Shown: positions 52,382-61,617 of the stretch, one piece after another
Numbering within the stretch: the first letter of the stretch is position 1
How the letters are laid out: each line of letters starts with the position of its first letter
NCBI GenBank assembly: GCA_001804805.1
Contig: MHBH01000042.1
Location: forward strand, 1-64,000
Length of the DNA: 64,000 nucleotides
Direction: 5' to 3'
From: Lentisphaerae bacterium GWF2_49_21
Lineage (GTDB): Bacteria; Verrucomicrobiota; Lentisphaeria; Victivallales; GWF2-50-93
Program-made: the position numbers and the translations under genes
Notes under the pieces: model-generated
Seen by the model: only the letters and a program-made list of their open reading frames with translations
Databases searched by the model: none
What the model was told of the DNA's origin: nothing

Positions 52382-53380
52382 ATGGAAATTCGCGTAACAA
52401 GGGTGAGAAAAATATATTCGGATGGCCGTCATAATGCCTTCACCGGCATTACGAGCTTCAACAAGAGAACTTATATTGCATTCCGTTCAGGAAAAACACA
52501 TGTCAGCATGGACGGTGTCATCACTGTTATTGCATCAGATGACATGGAATCGTGGAAGGAAGCCGCTGAAATAACTGACCCGTCAATGGATTTACGCGAT
52601 GCAAAAGTGGTGGGATTCAATGATCAGCTGATGGTTTTCTATGCTGGCAGGAATGACGATAAACATAGCAGCATTTCTTTCAGGACTTCCAAGGTAAGCA
52701 TGTTTGACCGCAAATGCCGCCTTCAGTCCACCCATGATCTCAAGGGGGTGCCCGAGGGATATTGGATGTGGTGCGTCAAACCGTACCGCAGTGAGTTGTA
52801 TGGCACTGCGTACCGCCGTATCGACGGGGTTTATCATGTCAAACTGTTCAGGAGCGCTGATGGGATTGAATGGAGGGAAACTGCTGATTTCCCGGTGCCA
52901 GGCGGAGAAGTCCATATTGACTTTGATCAGGATGGAACATTGTGGGCTCTCGTTCGAGATGACTGCAACAATTCCATACCGACGCTTTGCCGCATAGAAC
53001 CGCCATATGACAAATTCAGCCTGTCCAGGGCTCTTCCTCTGCGCATGCAGGGACCGATGATAAAGCGATTGAATGGAGGATGCGTAATCATTGGACGCTG
53101 CTGGGATGGAGCTGGAAGGCGCAATACACGCACGGATATGTACTGGATTGAGGATGATCAGGAACCGTGTTTCATTAGAACGCTTCCCAGCGGAGGAGAC
53201 ACCTCCTATGCGGACTGGCTTGATACAGCTCCTGGAAGGGCCGTAGTTTCCTATTATTCCGCCCATGAATATAAGATGGATGAACCGCATGAGAATGAAA
53301 AGGCGCTTGCCAAGGATCCGGGGCATTTTGAGCATACGACCGGTGCAGACATATATCTAGCAGACATTTCATATAAATAA
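52382..53380 (+). CDS. Leaderless beta-propeller protein, sialidase-like
   Basis: 332 residues without a signal peptide. Repeating short blades with strands such as TGITSFNKRTYIAFRSGKTH and NDQLMVFYAGRNDDK. One Asp-box remnant (SDDMESW) is visible and others are lost, so it is the most divergent propeller of the locus. Clustering with an SGNH esterase and an aldolase suggests an enzyme acting on the same substrate. Its ATG follows an AAGGAG site (52365-52370) with a 12-nt gap. Confidence 0.7.
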   Translation: MEIRVTRVRKIYSDGRHNAFTGITSFNKRTYIAFRSGKTHVSMDGVITVIASDDMESWKEAAEITDPSMDLRDAKVVGFNDQLMVFYAGRNDDKHSSISFRTSKVSMFDRKCRLQSTHDLKGVPEGYWMWCVKPYRSELYGTAYRRIDGVYHVKLFRSADGIEWRETADFPVPGGEVHIDFDQDGTLWALVRDDCNNSIPTLCRIEPPYDKFSLSRALPLRMQGPMIKRLNGGCVIIGRCWDGAGRRNTRTDMYWIEDDQEPCFIRTLPSGGDTSYADWLDTAPGRAVVSYYSAHEYKMDEPHENEKALAKDPGHFEHTTGADIYLADISYK

Positions 53381-53390
53381 GGAGTTTACA

Positions 53391-54287
53391 ATGTTCAAAG
53401 GATCGGTAGTAGCTTCGGTTACTCCATACAACAGGAATGGAAGTATTGACCGCAATGCGGTTAAAAATCTTGTATCTTTCTTTGTAGAACAGGGCATGGA
53501 TGGGATTTTCTGCATCGGTTCTACAGGGGAATTCTTTTTTCTCGGTCCGGAACAGCGACGTCAGATAATCACGGCGGCAGCATCGGCTATCAAGGGAAAA
53601 GCGAAGCTTTTTGCCGGAGTGAGCGATCTGGGGCCGATGTCGGTGAAGGAACGGTTGAAGGAAGCTGCAGGCAGCGGTGCGGATATCGGAGTGCTTACTG
53701 CCCCGCTAGGCATGGCACTTGAACAGAGCCAGCTTGTTGATTACATCCGGCATATCGCGGACGATTCCCCGATTCCTGTCGCAGTGTACCATCATCCGCG
53801 ATATCCGACATCTTTTGACATGGAAAGCCTCAAGGCCATTTTCAAACACGGAAATATCGCAGCAATAAAGGACAGCGAGGATGACAGGAAACGCCTTGAC
53901 AAAATCCTTTCACTGGCGCGCGGCACGAAAACTTCCGTCCTCACAGGCAAGGAGATGTTCATCCGGCATTGTCTCATGAACGGAGGGCAGGGCTCTGTGA
54001 CCTCCCTCGGAAACATCGTGCCGTCTTGGATGGCGTCGATACAGCGTGAATGCGAAAAAGGCGATACGAAGAAGGCGCTTCAATGGCAGAAAAAACTTGA
54101 CGCCCTCTTCCATGACATCTTTGAAAGCAAGCTGCAACTGCCGACTCTTGCCCGGTTCACCTGGATGCTGAAGATTTTCCTGTCGGAGAAGGGGATATGC
54201 AGCATGTATGCCTTCGACGGAGCGTTGCCAGATCAGAAATTCATAAGACAGGTCAAGGAGATCTACAGGAAGCATTTAGTGCTATAA
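53391..54287 (+). CDS. DHDPS/N-acetylneuraminate lyase family aldolase
   Basis: Class I aldolase paralogue of the gene at 48323. GSTGE 43-47, Tyr133 in YHHPR and Lys160 in AAIKDSE. 298 residues. The YHHPR sequence, unlike the more usual YNxP, means that the substrate pocket may differ from the left-arm enzyme. It follows the propeller gene by 10 bp. It would cleave or form a 2-keto-3-deoxy acid with release of pyruvate. The twin-hairpin element at 54322 lies 35 bp downstream. Confidence 0.9.
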   Translation: MFKGSVVASVTPYNRNGSIDRNAVKNLVSFFVEQGMDGIFCIGSTGEFFFLGPEQRRQIITAAASAIKGKAKLFAGVSDLGPMSVKERLKEAAGSGADIGVLTAPLGMALEQSQLVDYIRHIADDSPIPVAVYHHPRYPTSFDMESLKAIFKHGNIAAIKDSEDDRKRLDKILSLARGTKTSVLTGKEMFIRHCLMNGGQGSVTSLGNIVPSWMASIQRECEKGDTKKALQWQKKLDALFHDIFESKLQLPTLARFTWMLKIFLSEKGICSMYAFDGALPDQKFIRQVKEIYRKHLVL

Positions 54288-54321
54288 GAAGTTGAGCGAT
54301 AATATATGTATTTTGCATCAG

Positions 54322-54378
54322 AAGTAGGGCGGTTTTTAAACCGCCATCTGAATTGTCGGGTTAAAACCCGACATACTT
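54322..54378. repeat. Twin-hairpin element (54322)
   Basis: Outer AAGTAGG and ATACTT pair partly. Hairpin 1 is GGCGGTTT-TT-AAACCGCC. Hairpin 2 is GTCGGGTT-AA-AACCCGAC. The A/T loops are complementary. Confidence 0.7.
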
Positions 54379-54416
54379 ATTAGGATCGTCAATCTCGGCA
54401 GATTAGAAAGGAAACC

Positions 54417-55562
54417 ATGGATTATCCCAGTTACAAGATCCAGCTTGACGCGGTCCACAGCGGCTATGACCGCAAGACCTGCTGGGTGCATCCGCGTGCC
54501 GGTACCATTCCCGGGGAATATCCCATTGTCGTCATGACGATGCAGAAGCTGAAACTTATAGGCTCAGATGTATTCTTCGAGCTGAATGAGATGAGAACAG
54601 ATGACATGGGCAAAACCTGGTCCGGACCGCTTCCGCATACTAAGACACTTGGACGTCGCAAAGAGTCCGGAGGGATAGAAGTCGCCATCAATGATTTTAC
54701 GCCGATGTGGCACAAGGCTTCCGGAAAGCTTCTCGGAACAGGTCAATGTACGCGCTATATCGGCGACAATATCATGCCAAATCCGAGGCCGCGTCAGACA
54801 GCATATTCCGTCTATGAGCCCGATAGAAGGATCTGGTCGGACTGGGATATCGTTGACATGCCCGACAAGAAGAAGTTTTTTTCGGCCGGAGCCGGTTCGA
54901 CACAGCGCTTTGATCTTGAAAACGGGGGCATTCTTCTGCCGATCTATGTCAGAACTCCCGATTTTTCATCCCTTTTCAGCACGGTAATGAGATGTTCCTT
55001 CGACGGGAAAATTCTGCGCTACATTGAACATGGAGATGAATTGATTGTTCCTGAACCCCGCGGGTTAGGAGAACCTTCGCTGACAAGATACGGCGGCGAA
55101 TTTTTTCTTACTTTGAGGAATGATGTCCGGGGATATGTGACGCGGAGCAGTGACGGCCTGCATTTTGAGAAACCGAAAGTCTGGACCTTTGATGACGGAA
55201 GCGATCTTGGCAATTACAACACGCAGCAGCACTGGGTGACCCATCCAAGGGGATTGTTTCTCGTATATACCCGGCGTGGTGCCGACAATGATCATGTGTT
55301 CAGGCACCGGGCGCCCTTGTTCATGGCGCAGGTGGATCCAGAACTGCTTTGCGTAATTTGCAAGACGGAACGGATCCTGGTGCCGAATCGAGGGGCGCGC
55401 CTCGGGAATTTCGCGGTTACAAAAGTGAATGAGGAGGAGACCTGGGTGACAGTAGCCGAATGGATGCAGACCATCGGCCCAGATCATCATGACTGCACGC
55501 GATGTGAGAAATACGGATCCGACAATACCGTGTTTGCAGCAAGAATAAAGTGGATTGATTAA
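54417..55562 (+). CDS. Leaderless sialidase-like beta-propeller protein
   Basis: 381 residues, no signal peptide. Asp-box TDDMGKTW is seen near 64-71. Blades with FTPMWHKASGKLLGTGQCTR and RGLGEPSLTRYGGEFFLTLR fit uncharacterised PVC 'exo-alpha-sialidase-like' proteins. Second propeller of the right arm. It starts 39 bp after a twin-hairpin element, so it may have its own transcript. The last gene of the plus arm. Confidence 0.75.
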   Translation: MDYPSYKIQLDAVHSGYDRKTCWVHPRAGTIPGEYPIVVMTMQKLKLIGSDVFFELNEMRTDDMGKTWSGPLPHTKTLGRRKESGGIEVAINDFTPMWHKASGKLLGTGQCTRYIGDNIMPNPRPRQTAYSVYEPDRRIWSDWDIVDMPDKKKFFSAGAGSTQRFDLENGGILLPIYVRTPDFSSLFSTVMRCSFDGKILRYIEHGDELIVPEPRGLGEPSLTRYGGEFFLTLRNDVRGYVTRSSDGLHFEKPKVWTFDDGSDLGNYNTQQHWVTHPRGLFLVYTRRGADNDHVFRHRAPLFMAQVDPELLCVICKTERILVPNRGARLGNFAVTKVNEEETWVTVAEWMQTIGPDHHDCTRCEKYGSDNTVFAARIKWID

Positions 55563-55633
55563 CGCACCTGGTCTAGCAACGAGTGGAGCATGGGGACTGT
55601 TGAATATTTTTGGGTTGGCTTTTAATAATGTAG

Positions 55634-55681
55634 CACAGGCATCTTGCCTGTGTCACATTGCCGGCAAGATGCCGGCGCTCC
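55634..55681. repeat. Twin-hairpin element with different stems but matched loops (55634)
   Basis: Hairpin 1 is CACAGGC-ATCTT-GCCTGTG (55634-55652). Hairpin 2 is GCCGGC-AAGAT-GCCGGC (55660-55676). The stems are unrelated, yet loops ATCTT and AAGAT are exact reverse complements. It lies between the plus arm and a pseudopilin gene. Confidence 0.82.
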
Positions 55682-55738
55682 TATGAATTCAGATTAAGTA
55701 AGACATGCTTGATGGTTGAGGCTTTTGGATCTTTGTTT

Positions 55739-56485
55739 TCAATGTGAACAGTGTCCGCCTGTCGCTACGCCCATGAAACCGGGGTCGCCCTGCATGAGGA
55801 ATGAAACGCTGCCGTCCACATAGAGGAAGTTCCCGCCCAGTTTCAATCCCGACTTATGGTTCATCGTGGAAGTATATATCGTCGAAGTCATATCCTGGAC
55901 TATGGGATAGTGCCTGTATGTAAAACCATATCTGCTACGGACATTGTCCTCGGTGATCCTCCTGGGTTCCGGGAAGTCGTCCCAGTATGGAGGACGGCGC
56001 AGCATCCACCATAAGTTTGATCTTGCATTACCATCATACTTGAAATGGGATTCATAGGTGACGGAGGTGTTCGAAGCGCAGAAGAAGATATTTGCTTTCT
56101 GTGTATAGGTAGGATAAAAATCCTTCCATACATAATATACACCTGGCTTGGAGCATCTTCCGTTGATATGTGCTGCCGTGGTGTCGTTGGACACCCATGT
56201 GTAGGCCGCCCAGATGTCGCAGAAACGCGGAGGCATCCAGTCCTCATTATCGCTGGCATAATTGGTGATTGCCAGCCCAATCTGCTTGAAGTTGCTGGTG
56301 CACAATATACGCTTTGCCTGTTCCTTGGCATTTTTAAGGGCAGGCAGGAGCATCGCCATGAGGATTGCGATGATCGCAATGACCACCAACAGTTCGATAA
56401 GCGTAAAAAACGATGGCTGGCGTCTGACACCTGACACCTGTTTTTGGACATTAAAGTCCATAAATCTGGATCTTGGATCCCGCAT
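55739..56485 (-). CDS. Pseudopilin
   Basis: About 248 residues from ATG 56485, with a strong GGAGGAG site upstream. Leader of ~30 residues is encoded partly by a GTGTCAGGTGTCAG repeat. The prepilin core is [20 protein letters not shown], then [20 protein letters not shown]. The C-terminus has [15 protein letters not shown], the DG block. Last gene of the minus-strand run that holds the GH74-like gene just upstream (distance 179 bp with a twin hairpin between). Confidence 0.86.
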   Translation of the reverse strand: MRDPRSRFMDFNVQKQVSGVRRQPSFFTLIELLVVIAIIAILMAMLLPALKNAKEQAKRILCTSNFKQIGLAITNYASDNEDWMPPRFCDIWAAYTWVSNDTTAAHINGRCSKPGVYYVWKDFYPTYTQKANIFFCASNTSVTYESHFKYDGNARSNLWWMLRRPPYWDDFPEPRRITEDNVRSRYGFTYRHYPIVQDMTSTIYTSTMNHKSGLKLGGNFLYVDGSVSFLMQGDPGFMGVATGGHCSH

Positions 56486-56575
56486 CTTCTCCTCCCGACT
56501 TTTAATTCTATCACAAAATAGGGGGTTTGTAAATATCTTCAGCGGCAAATAGCTGATGATAATTTCATAGATAAC

Positions 56576-56624
56576 GGAGGGCGGACATTCCTGTCCGCCT
56601 CGCGGGTTAGAAAACCCGCGCTCC
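56576..56624. repeat. Twin-hairpin element (56576)
   Basis: Hairpin 1 is GGCGGACA-TTCC-TGTCCGCC. Hairpin 2 is GCGGGTT-AGAA-AACCCGC. Loops match at three of four positions. Outer GGAGG and GCGCTCC pair partly. Related to the element at 3046. Confidence 0.7.
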
Positions 56625-56663
56625 TTTGATATTCAAAACTAGGCTATTGACAACTGCAACAGC

Positions 56664-59354
56664 CTACATTTTCGTCTTGAAAATGCCCACTCCGGCGGCC
56701 CATAGCTCCTTGGTTTCGGGATTGTAGCGCAATATCAGGGGCTTGTTGCAGGGGATGTCGCCGGTAATATCCTTCCAGGTCTTTCCGCCGTCCTCGGTCA
56801 TCTGTATGCTGCCGACTGCGTTTTCGCCCCAGGTGACGAAGGATATCCACATCCGGTTCTCGTTCTGCGGATCATATGCTATTCCGACCACAGTGAAACC
56901 CGTCTTCTCGGTCAGTTTCTTCCATGTCTTTCCGCTGTCCTGGCTCGACCACAGGTTGTTTCCACCGAGAAGAACTGTGCCCTTCGGAGTGACTACGGTA
57001 TTGAATATCCAGCCTTCGTTCGAGAAGCATTTATTCCAAGTTCCTCCGGCGTCCTCGCTCACATATACGCCTCCGTTGTCGCCGCAGCATCCCCAGAATA
57101 TCCTTTTCGGATTTGTAGGATCCACTGCGAGCCCGAAGAACATCCTGCGGCTTCCGGGCTGGTTCTCAAGCTGTTTCCAGGTATACCCGCCGTCGACGGA
57201 CTTGAAGACTCCTCCGCCTTTTCTGTCTTCCTTGCCTTTCTCGGGATCACCGTCGATTCCAAGATAGATTATGTCGGGATTGGAAGGATCAACCGCCAAC
57301 GCCCTCGGATATGCTCTGCCCCACATGCAGTTTGCGTTCGATACGTAGCCGGGCAGACCTTCCTTCACTATCTTGAATGATTTTCCGCCGTCCTCGCTTA
57401 TGAGAACACGGTTCGAGTTGGGTTTTGCATCCCAGGGGGACGAGGTGGAAATAATCTTTTCAGTTCCGTTCTTCTCCATTGCGACGACACGCCACTGGTG
57501 TCCACTTGTCTCTACGTTCCATCTCAGGGGCACAAGCTGTTTCCATGTTTTGCCGTTGTTCTCCGAAACAAGAAGACCCTCGTCCATTGCGACAGCATAT
57601 GTTTTCCCCTTCAGGAAAAATATATCCTGCGTGCAGGTGATGTCGGCGCCGGCCGAGGCTTCCACCCATGTCTTTCCGCCATCGGAACTGAAGACATTGC
57701 ACCAGTTGGCTGAAATAAAGAGATTGTCGGGATTCTTATCCGACATCGCGATATTTGTAAGAGTGCTCATTTTCTTGAGGCCTTCCGCGACTTCACCCTT
57801 CAATTCATCCGGACCTGTTGGATTTCCAAGGAGATCGGATTTGAATTTGTCCTCTCCTTTCCAGGTAGTTCCACCGTCCTCCGATCTGTAGAACATTCCG
57901 CTCCAGCTGTTGTTCGCTATGCAGACAATCTTGTTCGGATCATTTGGATATACGGCTATTTCCCGTGGGCCATGTTTAGGATCAATGCCGGTGCTTGCAG
58001 GAGTCCAGGTCTCGCCTTTGTCGACGGACTTCATTATTCCGCTCTCCTTGAACGCCGCATATACAATATTGTCGTCGGACGGTGCGATCTTCACGAATGA
58101 AGCATTTGTCGGAGTCTTGAGCTTTGTCCATGTCTCTCCGGCATCGGAGCTTCTCAATATTGGAAAGTCGGTGCTTGACGCAAAGAGCAGCGCGGGATTT
58201 TTCTGGGACACGCATATGGAGGTAATTATGCCGCTGACCTTTTCAGGAACAAGCGCCGCAGGATTGATCTGGTCCTCGGCGGACACCTGCAGGATAACTG
58301 TGTCAAGATAGACTTTTCCATTATACGCGGCGTTCGTGGATCTCATTATGAAATATACGGATTTTACATCATTCAGTTCCTTGAGCTTTGTCAGATCAAG
58401 GTTCAATTCCGTCCATTTTCCAGGAGCTGCATCGATGAACTCACCGGCCTGCCATGTCCATTTCTCCCCGGACTGGACAACCAGCTGTCCCTGGATCTTG
58501 GGAGCGTTTTCAGGAACAAGGAATCTCGCACTCATTTTCTTGTATTTTGAAAAATCTTTTCCCCCGATGGATTTCTGGACGCGTCCGGTGTCCTTCCAGG
58601 AAGGCGCGGGACAGTTGAAATTGATTTCCAAGGCGCCTTTTCCGGAACACGAGAATTTCTTCGACTGCGAGGACGCATCCGCGAGCTTGCTGTCATACTT
58701 TGTGTCAGCATTCCAGCCCTCGGTATTCCCTTCGAAATCTCCAAGTATGGATATATCGCCATTGTCGATCTTCGTCTGTTCGGGTGTTTTTTCGGCCTTT
58801 GTCTTATGATATTCGAGTTTCTTCCATGTTGCACCGCCGTCAACGCTCTTCACGATCACGCCGTTCTTGCTTCCTGCATAGACTATGTCCGGATTTGCAG
58901 GATCTATTGAGATCGGACGTACGCTTCCGGGGCGGTTGGAGGATATATCGAGTTTTTTGCTGCCGGTCTCCTCGAGCTTCTTCCAGCTCTTTGCGCCGTC
59001 GACACTTTTGTTCATGCCGTCGGTGGTCATTATGTAGACTACCTGTGGATTGCTCTTTGAGACGGAGATGCAGTAGACTCCATAGTTTGAAATGCCGTTG
59101 TTTACGAAACGCCATGTCTTGCACTTGTCGGTGCTCTTGTATACGCCGGAGACGTCGCCGGTGAGATAGAAAACGTTTTCATCGGACGGATCCGCCGCCG
59201 CGCCCCAGAAATAGCCGCCGCCGCCCCAGCCGCACCATTCCCACTTGGTCGATGACGTGTCCGCAGTTGCTGGCGCCTGTGCAGGTGCACTCAAGGAAAA
59301 AAATCCGCCGATAGAGATCAAAGAAGCCAGAATAGCAGTTTTCGGTACGTTCAT
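56664..59354 (-). CDS. Secreted GH74-like beta-propeller protein with inserted carbohydrate-binding domain
   Basis: 896 residues. Signal peptide about 1-26 with SAPAQA. The start WCGWGGGGYFWGAAADPSDE followed by TGDVSGVYKSTD matches the opening blade of GH74 (xyloglucanase-type) propellers, whose Asp in TDxGG is catalytic. Many SxDxGxTW-like repeats follow. A block of about 170 residues (195-360, DFEGNTEGWNADTKYD onward) with carbohydrate-binding-like pattern interrupts the blades. The paralogue at 61741 lacks it. The ATG at 59354 has AAGGAG. A TACTATCGATAGTA palindrome lies 234 bp upstream. Substrate not proven; could be a beta-glucan or xyloglucan-like chain. Confidence 0.8.
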   Translation of the reverse strand: MNVPKTAILASLISIGGFFSLSAPAQAPATADTSSTKWEWCGWGGGGYFWGAAADPSDENVFYLTGDVSGVYKSTDKCKTWRFVNNGISNYGVYCISVSKSNPQVVYIMTTDGMNKSVDGAKSWKKLEETGSKKLDISSNRPGSVRPISIDPANPDIVYAGSKNGVIVKSVDGGATWKKLEYHKTKAEKTPEQTKIDNGDISILGDFEGNTEGWNADTKYDSKLADASSQSKKFSCSGKGALEINFNCPAPSWKDTGRVQKSIGGKDFSKYKKMSARFLVPENAPKIQGQLVVQSGEKWTWQAGEFIDAAPGKWTELNLDLTKLKELNDVKSVYFIMRSTNAAYNGKVYLDTVILQVSAEDQINPAALVPEKVSGIITSICVSQKNPALLFASSTDFPILRSSDAGETWTKLKTPTNASFVKIAPSDDNIVYAAFKESGIMKSVDKGETWTPASTGIDPKHGPREIAVYPNDPNKIVCIANNSWSGMFYRSEDGGTTWKGEDKFKSDLLGNPTGPDELKGEVAEGLKKMSTLTNIAMSDKNPDNLFISANWCNVFSSDGGKTWVEASAGADITCTQDIFFLKGKTYAVAMDEGLLVSENNGKTWKQLVPLRWNVETSGHQWRVVAMEKNGTEKIISTSSPWDAKPNSNRVLISEDGGKSFKIVKEGLPGYVSNANCMWGRAYPRALAVDPSNPDIIYLGIDGDPEKGKEDRKGGGVFKSVDGGYTWKQLENQPGSRRMFFGLAVDPTNPKRIFWGCCGDNGGVYVSEDAGGTWNKCFSNEGWIFNTVVTPKGTVLLGGNNLWSSQDSGKTWKKLTEKTGFTVVGIAYDPQNENRMWISFVTWGENAVGSIQMTEDGGKTWKDITGDIPCNKPLILRYNPETKELWAAGVGIFKTKM

Positions 59355-59388
59355 TTTATCTCCTTATTAGGAATTTCATTAAAAGTAT

Positions 59389-59545
59389 GTCGGGTTTTCT
59401 GTGTCCGCCACAGCATCTTTGCGAAGGCGGATAGCGCATGTTTGCGCGTTAAGTAGGTACGTGCTTTCCTGTCCTGAGCCTGTCGAAGGGAGCATGTACC
59501 ATCTTAATGTCTAAGAATGGGACAGGCTGAAGCCCGTCCCTACTT
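59389..59545. repeat. Composite hairpin block between operator and GH74-like gene
   Basis: Contains a truncated GTCGGGTTTT half with a TGTGTCCGCC...GGCGGA insert, then GCGCATGTTTGCGC, then a twin-hairpin element (59451-59545, outer AAGTAGG/CCTACTT). The first loop of the latter holds a 22-nt insert CCTGTCCTGAGCCTGTCGAA etc. Its position separates the palindrome at 59588 from the gene start by 157 bp. Confidence 0.7.
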
Positions 59546-59587
59546 CAAGAACGCTCGAATACGAGCTACTGTCTGCGGCAACAATTC

Positions 59588-59601
59588 TACTATCGATAGT
59601 A
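59588..59601. promoter_or_regulatory. TACTATCGATAGTA operator candidate, site 3
   Basis: Perfect 14-bp palindrome. Located upstream of the GH74-like gene (234 bp). Without the composite repeat block 59389-59545 the distance would be about 77 bp. Confidence 0.65.
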
Positions 59602-59644
59602 TATTATTGCAAAAACATCTTTTTGTCAAGTGCATCATGGAAAA

Positions 59645-60553
59645 TCATTGCAGGTATTTGGAGGGTGTCAATGCACCAAGACGCTTGATACCATAATCGT
59701 AATTGAACAAAGAATCGTTCTGATCCTGGACATAATAAAGCTTAGCGCTTGCATTGTATCCGGTGGGGGTCCCTCCAACGCCTTGACCAAGACCCACATG
59801 GTTGTCGGCCAATAATACATTTGACGTTTTCCTGTGGGTCAACAGGAATCCTAATTCGTTTCCGACAAACAATCGGTACCAAGTAGTGGTCCAGGCAGCT
59901 TGATGCTCAGCGCCCGTATGCCAGTATTCCGTCAAGACCCCGAAGGACTCGGGCCTGGTAACCTTTGTGGTTTTTACGCGCGGCAATATCTCGCCACCGG
60001 CACTTGAGTCTCCCGGTCTGATGAGACGTCTCCAAAATTCTGCATCAACACAGACTCCGTTCATGCCGTATGTCAAAGTGATAGGACGGTTACCATTTGC
60101 TGTCGGAACGCTTGGACAATGGATGAGATCAAGTGGTTTTACCAGTGTTAATCCGGCACCAGGATCAGCTCCATCCTCGGGGAGTTCGGAGGTTCCATGC
60201 AATTGTCCGTTGAGATAAGTGTTTAGCGCCTCCGGCCAGCGGAAATTTGGATAATAGTCGTAATCGCCGGTGTAAAAAGCGATACACAGGCCAAGCTGCT
60301 TCAGATTGTTGGTGCAGACACTTGATTTTGCAGTATCCCTTGCGTTCTTCAGCGCCGGAAGGAGCATGGCGGCGAGTATTGCGATGATCGCAATTACGAC
60401 GAGTAATTCAATAAGAGTAAAAAGAGAAAAAAGTACTCGTCGCCCTGAGCTTGTCGAACGGGCCACCAACAGCTCGATAAGGGTGAAGCCATTTATGATT
60501 TTTCCTGGCCGACCGGCACGGACAGGCGATTTTTGACTTTTGATCTCATGCAT
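59645..60553 (-). CDS. Pseudopilin with two copies of the prepilin signal
   Basis: 302 residues. The first copy [11 protein letters not shown] and the second [17 protein letters not shown] are separated by [12 protein letters not shown], encoded by CGTTCGACAAGCTCAGGGCG plus flanks. This is the same short repeat that sits in twin-hairpin loops. Both copies encode the same residues with different codons. The remainder is the common pseudopilin architecture with [20 protein letters not shown] and an H-x9-D block ([13 protein letters not shown]). Close relative of the next gene downstream in sequence (shared [16 protein letters not shown]). Confidence 0.86.
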   Translation of the reverse strand: MHEIKSQKSPVRAGRPGKIINGFTLIELLVARSTSSGRRVLFSLFTLIELLVVIAIIAILAAMLLPALKNARDTAKSSVCTNNLKQLGLCIAFYTGDYDYYPNFRWPEALNTYLNGQLHGTSELPEDGADPGAGLTLVKPLDLIHCPSVPTANGNRPITLTYGMNGVCVDAEFWRRLIRPGDSSAGGEILPRVKTTKVTRPESFGVLTEYWHTGAEHQAAWTTTWYRLFVGNELGFLLTHRKTSNVLLADNHVGLGQGVGGTPTGYNASAKLYYVQDQNDSLFNYDYGIKRLGALTPSKYLQ

Positions 60554-60634
60554 AGTTCATCACTCTCCCGGATAGTGATTATATCATAAAGCGACACTTT
60601 TGTAAATAGATGTTTCCATATTTATCTTTCTAAA

Positions 60635-61453
60635 TCATTGGAGGAGTTTTGATGGTCTCAGGGTGTAAGGCGGACGACATTTGCCATAATCATAATTGAA
60701 CAAGGAATCATTCTGATCCTCGAGATAGCCAAATCCGGCGCTGGTATCGAAACCTGTACGATTTCCCTGTGCAATCCCCGCATGGCCATCGGCCAGCAGT
60801 ACATTTGACTTTGAACCGTGGACGAGTACGCATCTGGCCGCGCTCAAGGCAAAGAGGCGGAACCAGGAAGTAGACCAGGCGCTTTGATGAGGAGAACCTG
60901 AATTCCACTTTTCCGTGAGAACCGCAAATGCCTCGGGCCTGACAACCAGGGTGTTTTTAACGCGAGGACATATGTCAGCGCCGCCCCATGGACCATATAG
61001 CAATGCGAGGTGGGCCCAGTACATGTTGTCGCTATACTGCCCGCTCATACTGTACGTCAAAGTGATAGGACGGGAACCCTTTGACGTCGGAACTGCTGGA
61101 CAATGGATAAGATCCAGAGGTTTGACCTGTGTCAGGCCGGCACCGGGATCTCCACCATCCTCGGGGAGGACAGTGGTTCCATGCAATTGTCCGTTAAGAT
61201 ATGTGTTGAGAGCCTCCGGCCACCGATAGTTCGGATAATATTCATAATCGCCAGTATAAAATGCGAATGAAAGACCGAGTTGTCTCTGATTGTTCATGCA
61301 TGCAATTGAATGTGCTGTGGCCTTCGCCTTTTTCAGTGCCGGCAGGAGAAGGGCGGCAAGGATTGCGATGATCGCAATAACGACAAGAAGCTCAATCAAT
61401 GTAAAAAGAATTAGATTTTCCTGTCTGCGCAGACTGACCGGCATTCCCCTCAT
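60635..61453 (-). CDS. Pseudopilin
   Basis: About 272 residues from ATG 61453, with AAGGAG placed six bases upstream; the frame extends to 61471. Leader [14 protein letters not shown], then [19 protein letters not shown]. It has the H-x9-DG signature ([13 protein letters not shown]). Shares [16 protein letters not shown] and DPGAGLT with its neighbour at 59645, so they are tandem paralogues; this copy has a normal single signal. A perfect 24-bp TACTATCGATAGTA-containing palindrome lies about 45 bp upstream of the start. Confidence 0.88.
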   Translation of the reverse strand: MRGMPVSLRRQENLILFTLIELLVVIAIIAILAALLLPALKKAKATAHSIACMNNQRQLGLSFAFYTGDYEYYPNYRWPEALNTYLNGQLHGTTVLPEDGGDPGAGLTQVKPLDLIHCPAVPTSKGSRPITLTYSMSGQYSDNMYWAHLALLYGPWGGADICPRVKNTLVVRPEAFAVLTEKWNSGSPHQSAWSTSWFRLFALSAARCVLVHGSKSNVLLADGHAGIAQGNRTGFDTSAGFGYLEDQNDSLFNYDYGKCRPPYTLRPSKLLQ

Positions 61454-61496
61454 ATGCATCTCCTTTTTCATGACAGCGCCTGACGTACTCGATAAT

Positions 61497-61520
61497 AAAT
61501 GTACTATCGATAGTACATTT
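61497..61520. promoter_or_regulatory. TACTATCGATAGTA operator candidate, site 4 (perfect 24-bp palindrome)
   Basis: The sequence AAATGTACTATC is followed by its exact reverse complement, 24 bp in all. It is the best copy of the four. Confidence 0.72.
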
Positions 61521-61617
61521 ACATCACAATAGGAAAAGTGTCAATAGAGCCAAACAAGTTTTACAGTAAAAAAAGAAACCTCTTTTTTGCAATACCGAAT
61601 CAAAATCAAAGAGCGAG

